Position numbers and translations under genes: made by a program | DNA from: an uncultured Clostridium sp. | GTDB lineage: Bacteria; Bacillota; Clostridia; TANB77; CAG-508 | DNA: 11,927 nt | NCBI GenBank assembly: GCA_945937855.1 | Contig: CAMEUC010000024.1 | Location: 1-11,927, forward strand | Direction: 5' to 3' | Shown: piece after piece, positions 1-6,896 of the stretch | Layout of the letters: each line of letters begins with the position of its first letter | Position numbering within the stretch: the stretch's first letter is position 1 | The notes under the pieces: model-generated | What the model saw: the letters and a program-made list of their open reading frames with translations, nothing else | Database searches by the model: none | What the model was told of the DNA's origin: nothing

Positions 1-56
1 CTATATAAAAATAGCAGATACATATAATTTAGAAAGGAAATTGTTTTAAACAATAG

Positions 57-197
57 GGATAGGTTGAAAAAGCCAACTCTTCTAACAACCGTGTTAATCG
101 TGGTGGTAACTACAACAACAGCAATTATGCGTCAAACCGCAACAACAACAATCCGACCAACAACAACACCAACAATTCTTCTAGGGTTGCACTCTAA
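57..197 (+). other. Probable DGR template repeat (TR), non-coding copy of a lectin-fold C-terminus
   Basis: Read from base 63 this stretch gives an Asn-saturated peptide containing NRGGNYNNSNYASNR and ending TNNSSRVAL-stop (TAA at 195-197). The RGG...ASxR...PT...RVAL pattern is that of the C-terminal variable region of FGE/C-type-lectin-fold proteins diversified by DGRs. About 18 of 44 codons are Asn, and 14 of those are AAC although the surrounding genome prefers AAT. AAY codons are the hallmark of a template repeat, because adenines are the bases randomised during copying. A TAG at 60-62 closes the frame and no other frame is open upstream, so this is not the end of a gene but an isolated repeat. 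The exact left border is uncertain. The reverse transcriptase, Avd and target gene are not in the window and would have to lie to the left. An alternative is a decayed variable region of a dead target gene. Confidence 0.72.
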
Positions 198-212
198 TAC
201 AAATTTTGTGAT

Positions 213-234
213 TATGTATTTTAAGGAATACATA
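213..234. other. Small perfect hairpin just after the template repeat
   Basis: Eight-base arms TATGTATT (213-220) and AATACATA (227-234) enclose a six-base loop. It begins 15 bases after the end of the presumed template repeat. In characterised DGRs a hairpin or cruciform lies close downstream of the variable region and helps target selection. This one is AT-only and could equally be chance. Confidence 0.3.
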
Positions 235-387
235 CAGTAAAGGTATTAGTATTAAAGAAACCTATTCCTTCCTAAAGAAAATTTAGGTAAACATGTATCA
301 ATAAAATGTATATTAGTAGAAAAACGAATATATGCATTTTATGAAATAAATTGTAATTTGTGAAAGTGTTTTTAACAATTCGCTCCC
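235..387. other. Intergenic stretch without a recognisable gene
   Basis: AT-rich sequence with stops in all frames apart from a minus-strand reading frame that continues into the neighbouring fold-back element. A minor six-base-stem hairpin (CCTAAA/TTTAGG, 271-287) is present. Nothing else supportable was seen. Confidence 0.5.
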
Positions 388-508
388 AGGGTGTTATATA
401 TTTTAATTCGCTCATTGCTTCCCACCGGCTCTGTAACAAGGCTTGCGCCTTTAACAGCCCACGGCGGTCCCCACGGAACAATTCGCTTTTAAAATATATA
501 AGCACCCT
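388..508. repeat. Fold-back element A (long imperfect inverted repeat with GC-rich core)
   Basis: The left arm (388-413, AGGGTGTTATATATTTT...) pairs with the reverse complement of the right arm (about 480-508, ending ATATATAAGCACCCT). Inside is a nested hairpin, CTGTAACAAGGC (431-442) with GCCTTTAACAG (447-457) around a TTGC loop, in a core much richer in G+C than the flanks. The octamer AATTCGCT appears three times (377-384, about 405-412 and 480-487). The layout is that of a MITE-like or structured intergenic element rather than a gene. An 89-codon minus-strand frame crosses it but looks spurious. Confidence 0.55.
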
Positions 509-563
509 TCGCGCTACTCTATATAAATAAGCTAATTGCATAACAATAAACTAGCCAAACGCA

Positions 564-690
564 GGGGTTTAATATATTTTTTTTGAAAGAAAACGGTCGT
601 CCAGCACGGCTGCCGGATTACCCTATAAACCTGACGACTTTTCTTGATAAAAAAATATATAAACCCCGACGAGATTTGGCGGATGTCTTT
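564..690. repeat. Fold-back element B, with an inverted partial copy at the window's right edge
   Basis: The left arm starting GGGGTTTAATATATTTTTTT (564) pairs through about 608 with the right arm 630-667, which ends ATATATAAACCCC. Both arms also contain the GTCGTC/GACGAC block next to AAGAAAA/TTTTCTT. A GC-rich loop includes CGGCTGCCG (607-615). The flank beyond the right arm, 672-690, matches the reverse complement of 11909-11927 at 18 of 19 bases, so the unit is probably a dispersed repeat family of which the right edge of the window holds the beginning of another copy. Confidence 0.6.
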
Positions 691-761
691 TGATGTTTTT
701 TACAAATACGGGACTCACACAAACTACAATTTATTTGATTAAATGTAAAAAAGGAAAACTA

Positions 762-1004
762 ATGAACGAAATTTTTATAATAGGAAAGGTAACAAATAAA
801 ATAGAATATAAATTTATAATAAATAGCAAGAAATATTTTGCAAAAGTAGAATTTGAAATAGAATTAAATAAACAAAAATTTAAAGTAGAAGGTTATAATA
901 ATATAGCAGATTTTTGTTATAGAAAATTGAAGAAAAATGATGAAGTTTTTATAAATGGCAGAATAGAAAGTGGTATGATAATAAAAATAAAAACAATATA
1001 TTGA
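762..1004 (+). CDS. Small SSB-like OB-fold protein
   Basis: An 80-residue protein. I chose ATG 762 because AAGGA (751-755) lies six bases upstream; the longer frame opening at 690 has no such site and adds an unconserved leader overlapping the repeat. The pattern IGKVTNKIE..., then KVEGYNNIADFCYRKLKKND and EVFINGRIE, follows the beta-strand layout of single-stranded-DNA-binding proteins, where a strand ending in a small aromatic/Gly segment is followed by a helix and a VxGRI strand. It is shorter than full SSB (about 150 or more residues) and has no acidic C-terminal tail for partner recruitment, so it is not the housekeeping SSB. It stands alone between a repeat and a convergent kinase gene. 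Likely role, inferred only: binding single-stranded DNA or RNA, or an accessory OB protein. Family call moderate, function unknown. Confidence 0.55.
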   Translation: MNEIFIIGKVTNKIEYKFIINSKKYFAKVEFEIELNKQKFKVEGYNNIADFCYRKLKKNDEVFINGRIESGMIIKIKTIY

Positions 1005-1005
1005 T

Positions 1006-1044
1006 AATATGCAAAATGGAAGCACTTTTCCTTTTTTGCATATT
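1006..1044. terminator. Likely bidirectional terminator between convergent genes
   Basis: AATATGCAAAATGGAA (1006-1021) pairs with TTCC followed by T6 and GCATATT (1028-1044). The inner stem GGAA/TTCC is followed by a T run on +, and A/T tracts lie on both sides. It sits between the stop at 1004 and the convergent kinase stop at 1056, as expected for a shared terminator. Confidence 0.55.
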
Positions 1045-1055
1045 ACCAACTAATT

Positions 1056-2411
1056 TTAACAATAAATCTCAAATTGTTGTTTGAAATATTTTTCAGATTT
1101 TGTTGTATATAAATCTAAATTTTTATTTTTCTTAACGGCTTGTCTTACTTCCCATAATCCAAGTCCATGGCTTTTAGCGTCTTCATTTTTCTTTGACGTT
1201 TTACCTTTTTCAAAAATTTCATCTATACTTACATCTTTATTTGTATAAGTATTTTCTATAATAAATAATTGCTTATTCTTTTTATTGTCTTTTCTAAAAG
1301 TTATAATAATTTCTTTTTCATCACATTGTTTTGCAGCTTCAATTGCATTATCAATTAAAATACCTAAAATCCTCGTTAGCTCATAAATTTTCATATTTAT
1401 AGTAGATAAATCCATAAATATTTCTAAGTTTACTTTGATTCCAAGTTCTGTGGCAACATGATATTTAGATGTAAGTAAACTATAAATTGCAGGATTATTA
1501 ATAACTTCTGGGCTTAATAGTGTTAAATTATTAACTCTTTGGCAATCATCTAAAACTTCTGAATAATATTCTTTTAAATCTTCCATGTTATTGGTAGAAA
1601 TATAACCACCTATACCTTGAACAATATTATTAAAATCATGCTTAAAACCACGAATATTATCATATAATAAAGTTAATGTTTGATTATATAGTTTTTCTTC
1701 TTCTAGCTTCGCAGTAGTAATTTCTAAAGTTGATGTACGGTATAGACTATATAAACTAATAACAAAATACAATATTAAGATGAATAAACTTAAAATAACA
1801 AGAAAAATAGGTAAGTAGTTTATATAAGTAAATTCAATATAATATTGAAGAGCTATAGCTAGAATACCTAAAATAAGGTTAAGTAATAAAAATCGGCTAT
1901 TTATGTTTATTTTATCTAATATAAGAACTTTAATTTTGTTTTTTATAAATAGAAAGTAAATACTTAAAATTAATAAATAAGATATTGAGCAATAAACTAA
2001 TCTATACAATGGAGTTTGAGATATTGTTATAGAAGAAACTTTGAATAAATACATTGCTGTTAAGATAAGCGGTGTATCTATTACAAAAGATACTACATAT
2101 ATTATAATTTCAGATAATATAGCTTTTAATAGGCTGGTATGAAAAATAATAAATACAAGTATAGGACACATTAATACATTGACAAAAGTATTATATGGAC
2201 TAGGAATAAATAAAATATTTATCATAGCTATAAGTGCGAAAAATATAACATATAAAATTTTTTGCTTTTTAGTAGAAGAAATTTTTAATATATTAGTGAA
2301 AATAAGCATATATAAATATGCCTCAATAAAAGCTAAAGGGCTAATAATTATATTAGTCAACCCCTCATTTTCAGTTGTTAACACACTACAAAGCGTTTGT
2401 AAAATTTCCAT
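1056..2411 (-). CDS. AgrC-like sensor histidine kinase (GHKL ATPase)
   Basis: A 451-residue polytopic membrane kinase. Start ATG at 2411 is preferred because GGAGG lies nine bases upstream (2421-2425 on the complement); the frame extends to 2453 without a better site. About six hydrophobic segments occupy residues 20-225, followed by a coiled-coil-like linker (228-248) and the phosphoacceptor region with His258 in RGFKHDFNN. The ATPase domain follows: N-box ILIDNAIEAA (351-360, Asn355) and the glycine box SHGLGL (414-419). This is the architecture of AgrC/BlpH/ComD receptors that sense secreted peptides, often cyclic. The gene overlaps the response regulator's end by 26 bases, indicating translational coupling. 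The ligand is unknown, and no agrB or agrD gene is visible nearby. Family call is firm; peptide sensing is inferred. Confidence 0.88.
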   Translation of the reverse strand: MEILQTLCSVLTTENEGLTNIIISPLAFIEAYLYMLIFTNILKISSTKKQKILYVIFFALIAMINILFIPSPYNTFVNVLMCPILVFIIFHTSLLKAILSEIIIYVVSFVIDTPLILTAMYLFKVSSITISQTPLYRLVYCSISYLLILSIYFLFIKNKIKVLILDKININSRFLLLNLILGILAIALQYYIEFTYINYLPIFLVILSLFILILYFVISLYSLYRTSTLEITTAKLEEEKLYNQTLTLLYDNIRGFKHDFNNIVQGIGGYISTNNMEDLKEYYSEVLDDCQRVNNLTLLSPEVINNPAIYSLLTSKYHVATELGIKVNLEIFMDLSTINMKIYELTRILGILIDNAIEAAKQCDEKEIIITFRKDNKKNKQLFIIENTYTNKDVSIDEIFEKGKTSKKNEDAKSHGLGLWEVRQAVKKNKNLDLYTTKSEKYFKQQFEIYC

Positions 2412-3105
2412 TTTTAAAAACCTCCATAAAATTAGTTTTATATTTTGCACCAATATTACAAAATTGGTTATTTTTCAATTCTAAAATATTTTCATTATTT
2501 TTAAATTCTGTTACATTATTAATATTAACAATATAAGATTTATGGCATCTTACAAAATTTTCTGGCAGACAATTTTCAAATTTAGAAAAAGAACTATAGG
2601 TTTCGTAAGATTGCTTAGAGGTACAAAAAACAAGTTTCATACCATCTTTTTTTATGTAATTTATTTCATCAGCATTAATTATAGTTTTATTATTATTTAT
2701 TTTGATAAAATTGGTATGTTCTGTATGCATATCTTCAATTAATCTTAAAACAGTTTCTTCTAAGCGCTCGTCAACAATTGGCTTAGGTAAGTAGTCAAAA
2801 GTTTTAAATTTATAAGCCAATAATGCATATTCTAAGTGACCTGTTAAAAATATTATATAAATATATTTGTTTTTCTTTCTTATTAAATCAGCAACATCAC
2901 AACCATTTAAAGTATCGTTTAAGTTAATATCTAGAAATAATACATCTACTTTATTTTCATTTACATATGTTAGTACTTCTGAAGGCTTAGAAGCTAATAG
3001 ACTAACTTGTGCATCAATATTATTTTTTATGAAAATACTTTCTAACATTCTAGATAATCTATTCAAAGAGGGAAGGCTATCATCACATAAAACAAAATTT
3101 AACAT
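2386..3105 (-). CDS. AgrA/LytTR-family response regulator
   Basis: A 239-residue transcription regulator and partner of the downstream kinase. The start at 3105 is set by the conserved receiver opening MLNFVLCDDS and by a GGTGAT ribosome-binding sequence (3110-3115, complement); an upstream in-frame extension to 3237 would run through the promoter. Receiver domain, residues 1-125: acidic pair Asp8/Asp9, phosphoacceptor Asp59 in LFLDINL, Thr88, Lys108 in LPKP. LytTR DNA-binding domain, residues about 135-235, with the typical FVRCHKSYIVNINNV (184-198). Such regulators bind pairs of direct nine-base repeats upstream of target promoters. It is the first gene of a two-gene operon. Targets are not known; the neighbouring acyltransferase is only a positional candidate. 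Confidence 0.9.
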   Translation of the reverse strand: MLNFVLCDDSLPSLNRLSRMLESIFIKNNIDAQVSLLASKPSEVLTYVNENKVDVLFLDINLNDTLNGCDVADLIRKKNKYIYIIFLTGHLEYALLAYKFKTFDYLPKPIVDERLEETVLRLIEDMHTEHTNFIKINNNKTIINADEINYIKKDGMKLVFCTSKQSYETYSSFSKFENCLPENFVRCHKSYIVNINNVTEFKNNENILELKNNQFCNIGAKYKTNFMEVFKNGNFTNAL

Positions 3106-3208
3106 AGTTATCACCCCAATGTAAATATCGCCAAATGGCAGAAATTTCGGGCAAAAAAATAAATCGACATAAAATAAAAAATTCCTATTTTTTCCAGCAA
3201 TTTCCTTA

Positions 3209-3237
3209 AATATAATCCAATTTATTGGCGATGTCAA
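3209..3237 (-). promoter_or_regulatory. Sigma-A promoter of the regulator-kinase operon
   Basis: On the minus strand TTGACA (3237-3232) is followed after exactly 17 bases by TATATT (3214-3209), a near-consensus vegetative promoter. Transcription should start near 3202, leaving a leader of nearly 100 bases before the ATG at 3105. The leader and the promoter spacer carry inverted matching blocks, ATCGCCAAAT (3127-3136) and ATTGGCGAT (3224-3232), which might form an operator or leader structure. Confidence 0.72.
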
Positions 3238-3527
3238 GGGAAAAATGTCAAAAAATAAAAAATAACGTTTAGAGGAAAAATAATAATTTGTTATCTTATA
3301 AATATGATAAAATAAAATGTATCAAAAAAATAGTTTGATATACCAATAAAGAGAAATAATGGACGTATAAGAATTAAGGAAGTTATTAGAAAAAACTAAT
3401 GGTCATCTCGGAGTCACTCTAAAATATAAATATAACCATATTCGCGCTAATTACTATTATATTTTGCTGAACATTAACATTTAATAAAATAGTCTTAATC
3501 AAAAGCCTAGTAATTTTTGGGTAATTA
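3238..3527. other. Divergent intergenic region, no gene seen
   Basis: AT-rich region between the divergently transcribed regulator operon and the acyltransferase. It holds one nine-base match to the LytTR operator pattern (AACGTTTAG, 3264-3272), without a properly spaced second half. No signal-peptide precursor such as AgrD and no known RNA family could be recognised; the few ATG-started frames are about ten codons or less and lack ribosome binding sites. Confidence 0.4.
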
Positions 3528-3536
3528 TGTTATACT
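3528..3536 (+). promoter_or_regulatory. Extended -10 promoter for the acyltransferase gene
   Basis: TGTTATACT is an extended -10 element (TG-N-TATACT) 30 bases before the start codon. No good -35 hexamer is found at the usual distance, which extended -10 promoters tolerate. Confidence 0.45.
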
Positions 3537-3566
3537 TACAGTCAGTATAATCTTAAAGGAAAAAAG

Positions 3567-4556
3567 ATGAAGGGGCATAAAAAACAAATAATGAGAGAAT
3601 ATAAATTTGATAATTTGAAATTTATAATGATTTTTTGTGTAATATTTGGTCATTGCCTAGAATTAATTAATGGTAATATATCAAAAAACATATATATATT
3701 TATATATACTTTTCATATGCCAATATTTGCTTTTATTTCAGGATATTTTGCAAAATATAACCCCAAAAGGATAATTAAGTTTACGTATATGTACTTGATA
3801 TGGCAAACTATTTATTATCTATTGGATAAATTTATTCTGAATATTAATACCAATATTCAATACATAACACCAAATTGGTTAATGTGGTATATGATGGCTA
3901 TTATAGCATGGACAATGCTAATAAAAATCTTTGACACTAATTCTAAAACAATTGCTGTATTGTTATTACTTTTTACCTTCATATTATCTATAATTGCAGG
4001 ATTTGTTGATTCAATAGGTTATTGTTTGAGTATATCAAGAATAATAACTTTTTTTCCGTATTTTCTATTAGGATATTATACGAAGAATTTAGGTCTCAAT
4101 TTGTTTGATATGAAAGATAGAAATAAAATAAAAATAACTTTCTTTATTGCAATATTATCCATTACTTTAATTTATTTTTTTACAATTAAGGATACAATAG
4201 AATTTAAGTGGTTATATGGTTCATATTCGTATAATAAAGGCAATTATAATTATATATTTAAAATAATGTGGATAATACTTAGTTTGTATGAATTGGCGAT
4301 ATTTACAAATATTACATCAGATAAAAAAATTAATTTAATATCAAAAATAGGTGCGAATACTTTAATAATTTATTTAGCACATGGATTAATTATCAAAATA
4401 TTAAGATATAAAATACCGATTTTCTGTTATGGAGAATGTACTAATATTATACTAGCCTTATTAATTACTATTATAATTATGATTCTTTTTGGAATATGTG
4501 TACCTGAATTATTAATGCAATTAAGGACGCGTATTAAAAGCATGAGAAGCCGATAA
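3567..4556 (+). CDS. Membrane acyltransferase, Acyl_transf_3 / fucose 4-O-acetylase-like
   Basis: A 329-residue integral membrane protein with about nine to ten hydrophobic segments throughout. Start ATG 3567 has AAAGGA (3554-3559) seven bases upstream; the internal Met at 3591 has none. Family marks: opening YKFDNLKFIMIFCVIFGH with the conserved His29 at the end of segment 1, FHMPIFAFISGYF (49-61), NWLMWYMMAII (103-113), the FFPYFLLGYY segment (162-171) and IGANTLIIYLAHG (261-273). This is the COG3594-like branch of acyltransferase family 3, whose members transfer acetyl or similar groups to extracytoplasmic sugars of polysaccharides, glycolipids or cell wall. The actual acceptor cannot be read from the sequence. 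It is a single-gene unit with its own promoter and terminator, transcribed away from the two-component operon. Confidence 0.82.
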   Translation: MKGHKKQIMREYKFDNLKFIMIFCVIFGHCLELINGNISKNIYIFIYTFHMPIFAFISGYFAKYNPKRIIKFTYMYLIWQTIYYLLDKFILNINTNIQYITPNWLMWYMMAIIAWTMLIKIFDTNSKTIAVLLLLFTFILSIIAGFVDSIGYCLSISRIITFFPYFLLGYYTKNLGLNLFDMKDRNKIKITFFIAILSITLIYFFTIKDTIEFKWLYGSYSYNKGNYNYIFKIMWIILSLYELAIFTNITSDKKINLISKIGANTLIIYLAHGLIIKILRYKIPIFCYGECTNIILALLITIIIMILFGICVPELLMQLRTRIKSMRSR

Positions 4557-4588
4557 AAATTTGTTAATGCTCAGAAAAATATAATAGC

Positions 4589-4619
4589 AAAATAGATATG
4601 GAAACGTATCTATTTTTTT
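4589..4619 (+). terminator. Intrinsic terminator after the acyltransferase gene
   Basis: AAAATAGATA (4589-4598) pairs with TATCTATTTT (4607-4616) around an eight-base loop, followed by more T residues to 4619. It lies 33 bases after the stop codon. Confidence 0.75.
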
Positions 4620-4683
4620 ATGCCCAAGTAATAATTCATAAATAAAAACATAAAATTAAACAGAATTGATGGGAGGAAAATAT

Positions 4684-5490
4684 ATGAAAAATAAAAAAAT
4701 GATTGCAGCTTTTGGAATAATGGTGATAATGCTTTTATTTTCAATATTGGCGATAAAATCAGATAGTAGTACTATTGAGACAAGTGCAAATATAACACTT
4801 AGTAATAAAAAAATAGGTTGGGGAATAAAAAGAAATGATAATCATGAACAACCAGATTTGGGAGCAAACAATAAAAAATTAATTGATGAAAATGAAGATA
4901 TAGCAATGGGAAACAATGAAAATAAATATGTATATTTAACTTTTGATAATGGTTATGAAGCAGGTTACACTAGTAAAATTTTAGACACATTAAAAGAAAA
5001 TGATGTAAAAGCAGCATTTTTTATAACAGGACATTATTTAAATAGCCAACCAGATTTAGTAGAAAGAATGATAAATGAAGGACATATAGTTGGAAATCAT
5101 ACAGTAAACCATTATAGTATGCCAGATTTATCAGATGAAGAGATAAAAAAAGAAGTTCAAACATTACATACTGCAGTATATGAGAAGTTTAATTATGAAA
5201 TGAAATATTTAAGACCACCAAAAGGAGAGTTTAGCCAAAGAACATTAAGCCTTACTAAAAGCTTAGGATATACCACTGTAATGTGGAGCTTTGCATATGA
5301 CGATTGGGATGAAAACAAACAAGGAAGAGAAGAATATGCAAAAGAGAAAATATTATCTAATATACATAATGGTTGTGTAATGCTGCTACATGCAAATTCA
5401 AAAGACAATGCAAATATATTAGATGAAATCATAAAAGAAATAAAAAATATGGGGTATGAGTTCAAAACTTTAGACGAATTCAAAAGGTAG
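4684..5490 (+). CDS. pdaA: Delta-lactam-type polysaccharide deacetylase, spore cortex (PdaA)
   Basis: A 268-residue exported, membrane-anchored enzyme. ATG 4684 follows GGGAGG (4671-4676) at good distance; the in-frame ATG at 4666 precedes that site and is rejected. A hydrophobic anchor (about 7-24) comes first, then the PdaA-specific segment IGWGIKRNDNHEQPD (44-58), then the NodB deacetylase domain: LTFDNGYEAGYTSKIL (85-100, Asp88/Asn89), zinc-site GNHTVNH (His139, His143), RPPKGEFS (177-184), the WSFAYDDWD segment (201-209) and LLHANSKDNA (His236). Asn in place of the second Asp of TFDD is normal for PdaA. PdaA removes the acetyl group from muramic acid residues lacking a peptide, leading to muramic delta-lactam in spore cortex, a mark recognised by germination lytic enzymes. 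It precedes the yqfC-yqfD pair, consistent with sporulation-time expression, although no sporulation sigma promoter was clear. Confidence 0.9.
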   Translation: MKNKKMIAAFGIMVIMLLFSILAIKSDSSTIETSANITLSNKKIGWGIKRNDNHEQPDLGANNKKLIDENEDIAMGNNENKYVYLTFDNGYEAGYTSKILDTLKENDVKAAFFITGHYLNSQPDLVERMINEGHIVGNHTVNHYSMPDLSDEEIKKEVQTLHTAVYEKFNYEMKYLRPPKGEFSQRTLSLTKSLGYTTVMWSFAYDDWDENKQGREEYAKEKILSNIHNGCVMLLHANSKDNANILDEIIKEIKNMGYEFKTLDEFKR

Positions 5491-5513
5491 GAAACGACGC
5501 CCTCGTCGCTGCG
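5491..5513. repeat. GC-rich hairpin repeat, copy 1
   Basis: Immediately after the pdaA stop, CGACG (5495-5499) and CGTCG (5504-5508) form a perfect stem around CCCT, with CTGCG following. It stands out sharply in base composition. It matches the repeat at 8688-8716 (shared skeleton CG-CG-CCTCG-CG), with a compensatory A-T to C-G change in the stem. Confidence 0.6.
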
Positions 5514-5534
5514 AAAAAAGAACAGGAGGTAGAT

Positions 5535-5807
5535 ATGCCTAGAAAAGTGAACAGATTATCACAAATGCTAGATATGCCGAGAGAATTAGATAAAAAACAA
5601 ACAAAATTAACTATAATTTCTTTTGATGAAGTGCTTATAGAAAATTACAAAGGAATTATGGAATATGAAGAATTTTTTGTAAAGATAAATACAGAGATAG
5701 GAACAATTAATATTAATGGATTTAACCTAAATTTGGAACAAATGACAAATGAAGACATATTAGTAAAAGGTGTAATAAATAGTATAGATTTAGAAAGGAT
5801 TAACTAA
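5535..5807 (+). CDS. yqfC: Sporulation protein YqfC
   Basis: A 90-residue YqfC/YabP-family protein, the usual length. ATG 5535 follows a full AGGAGGT (5524-5530). The family pattern is visible: N-terminal LDMPRELD, then a beta-rich body with ISFDEVLIENYKGIMEY (28-44) and a closing LVKGVINSIDLER. In Bacillus it is made in the mother cell under sigma-E; its biochemical role is poorly known. It ends directly at the yqfD start (TAA then ATG with no gap), so the two are translationally coupled. Confidence 0.88.
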   Translation: MPRKVNRLSQMLDMPRELDKKQTKLTIISFDEVLIENYKGIMEYEEFFVKINTEIGTININGFNLNLEQMTNEDILVKGVINSIDLERIN

Positions 5808-6896
5808 ATGATTTTTAAAATATTATTTTATTATATAGTAGGATATTTAAATATAATAGTAGAAGGAGTTTTTGTAGAAAGATTTATAAATATCTGTAAA
5901 AGTAAAAACATTCTATTATGGAATATAAAAATGGAAAATGGAGTAAAGCTTTATGCCAATATTGGGATAAAAGATTATAGAAATATACGTGAAATTGCTA
6001 GGAAAACCAATACTAAAATTAGAATTAGAAAAAAATGTGGAATTCCATTTTTATTAAATAAATATAAAAAAAGAAAAATTTTTGCAGGGATTTTTATAGT
6101 AATTATATTGGGACTAATTATTACATCAAATTTTATATGGAATATTAATATCACTGGTAATACTCAAATATCTACAGAGGAAATTGCTAAAGCTCTTGAA
6201 GAAGAAGGACTAAAATTAGGTACATACAAAGGAAAATTAGATACTACAAATATTATACAAAATATAAGATTAAAAAGGGATGATATTGCTTGGATGGGAA
6301 TTACTATTAAAGGAACAAATGCAGAAATACAAATAAAAGAAACCACAAAAGCACCTAGTATAGTAGACAAGGACGAATATTGTAATATTATTGCAGATAA
6401 AGATGGAATGATTACCAAGATAAGTGTACAAAATGGCACAGCAAACGTAAAGGTGGGAGACATAGTAAAAAAAGGAGATATACTAGCTTATGGGTATTTA
6501 GAAGGTAAATATACAGGGATTAGATATGTACATAGCATGGCAGACATAGAAGCAAAAGTTTGGTATTCAAAAAAAGAAAAAGTTTATCTAAATCAAGAAG
6601 TGCCTACGGACACAGGAAATACAGAGACAAAATATAGTTTGGTTATAAATAATTTTAAAATAAATTTTTATAAAACCCTTTCAAAATTTGAAAAATATGA
6701 TACAATAAATGAGAGCAAAAAACTAATGTTATTTTCTAATTTTTATTTACCAATAGAACTTATAAAAACAACTAATGAAGAGTATGTATTAAAGAACATA
6801 ACATATACGGCAGAAGAACTTACACGGAATTACAGTACAAAAAATAGAAGAAGAACTAAAAAAACAAATACCAGACGAAAAAAGCATAATAAATAA
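5808..6896 (+). CDS. yqfD: Sporulation protein YqfD, C-terminus lost by frameshift
   Basis: The 362-residue frame is a clear YqfD over residues 1-338: N-terminal LNIIVEGVFVERFINICKSK (14-33), a transmembrane segment (about 91-108) after a basic stretch, then an extracytoplasmic region with IAWMGITIKGTNAEIQIKE (160-178) and the KVGDIVKKGDILAYG motif. From about residue 340 the sequence turns into an unnatural run of Arg, Lys, Thr and Asn. The proper family C-terminus is present in the +1 frame from about 6826 to the stop at 6993. Adding it would give about 394 residues, close to the roughly 400 usual for YqfD. No slippery heptamer or stimulatory structure is obvious at 6819-6828, so a one-base insertion (real mutation or sequencing/assembly error) is more likely than programmed shifting. 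In Bacillus the gene is sigma-E-dependent and needed for efficient sporulation. Confidence 0.85.
   Translation: MIFKILFYYIVGYLNIIVEGVFVERFINICKSKNILLWNIKMENGVKLYANIGIKDYRNIREIARKTNTKIRIRKKCGIPFLLNKYKKRKIFAGIFIVIILGLIITSNFIWNINITGNTQISTEEIAKALEEEGLKLGTYKGKLDTTNIIQNIRLKRDDIAWMGITIKGTNAEIQIKETTKAPSIVDKDEYCNIIADKDGMITKISVQNGTANVKVGDIVKKGDILAYGYLEGKYTGIRYVHSMADIEAKVWYSKKEKVYLNQEVPTDTGNTETKYSLVINNFKINFYKTLSKFEKYDTINESKKLMLFSNFYLPIELIKTTNEEYVLKNITYTAEELTRNYSTKNRRRTKKTNTRRKKHNK

Noticed and set aside
272..541. 89-codon minus-strand reading frame
   Set aside because: It runs through both arms and the core of fold-back element A, has no convincing ribosome binding site, and reads as repeat-derived sequence followed by a random hydrophobic tail.
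690..761. Upstream extension of the SSB-like gene to ATG 690
   Set aside because: No ribosome binding site, overlap with the fold-back B repeat, and the OB-fold pattern begins only at the ATG at 762.
3106..3237. N-terminal extension of the response regulator to 3237
   Set aside because: It would translate through the -35/-10 promoter and leader; the receiver domain starts naturally at 3105.
3264..3295. Paired LytTR operator upstream of the regulator operon
   Set aside because: Only one good nonamer; the next GTT-containing candidate is weak and at 23 rather than about 21 bases, so it is not called as an operator.
3318..3350. Ten-codon frame considered as a signal-peptide precursor
   Set aside because: No ribosome binding site, no AgrD-like amphipathic leader or Cys/Ser ring residue pattern.
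6819..6828. Programmed +1 frameshift in yqfD
   Set aside because: No slippery codon run, no internal Shine-Dalgarno-like stimulator and no stop codon at the shift point; mutation or sequence error is simpler.
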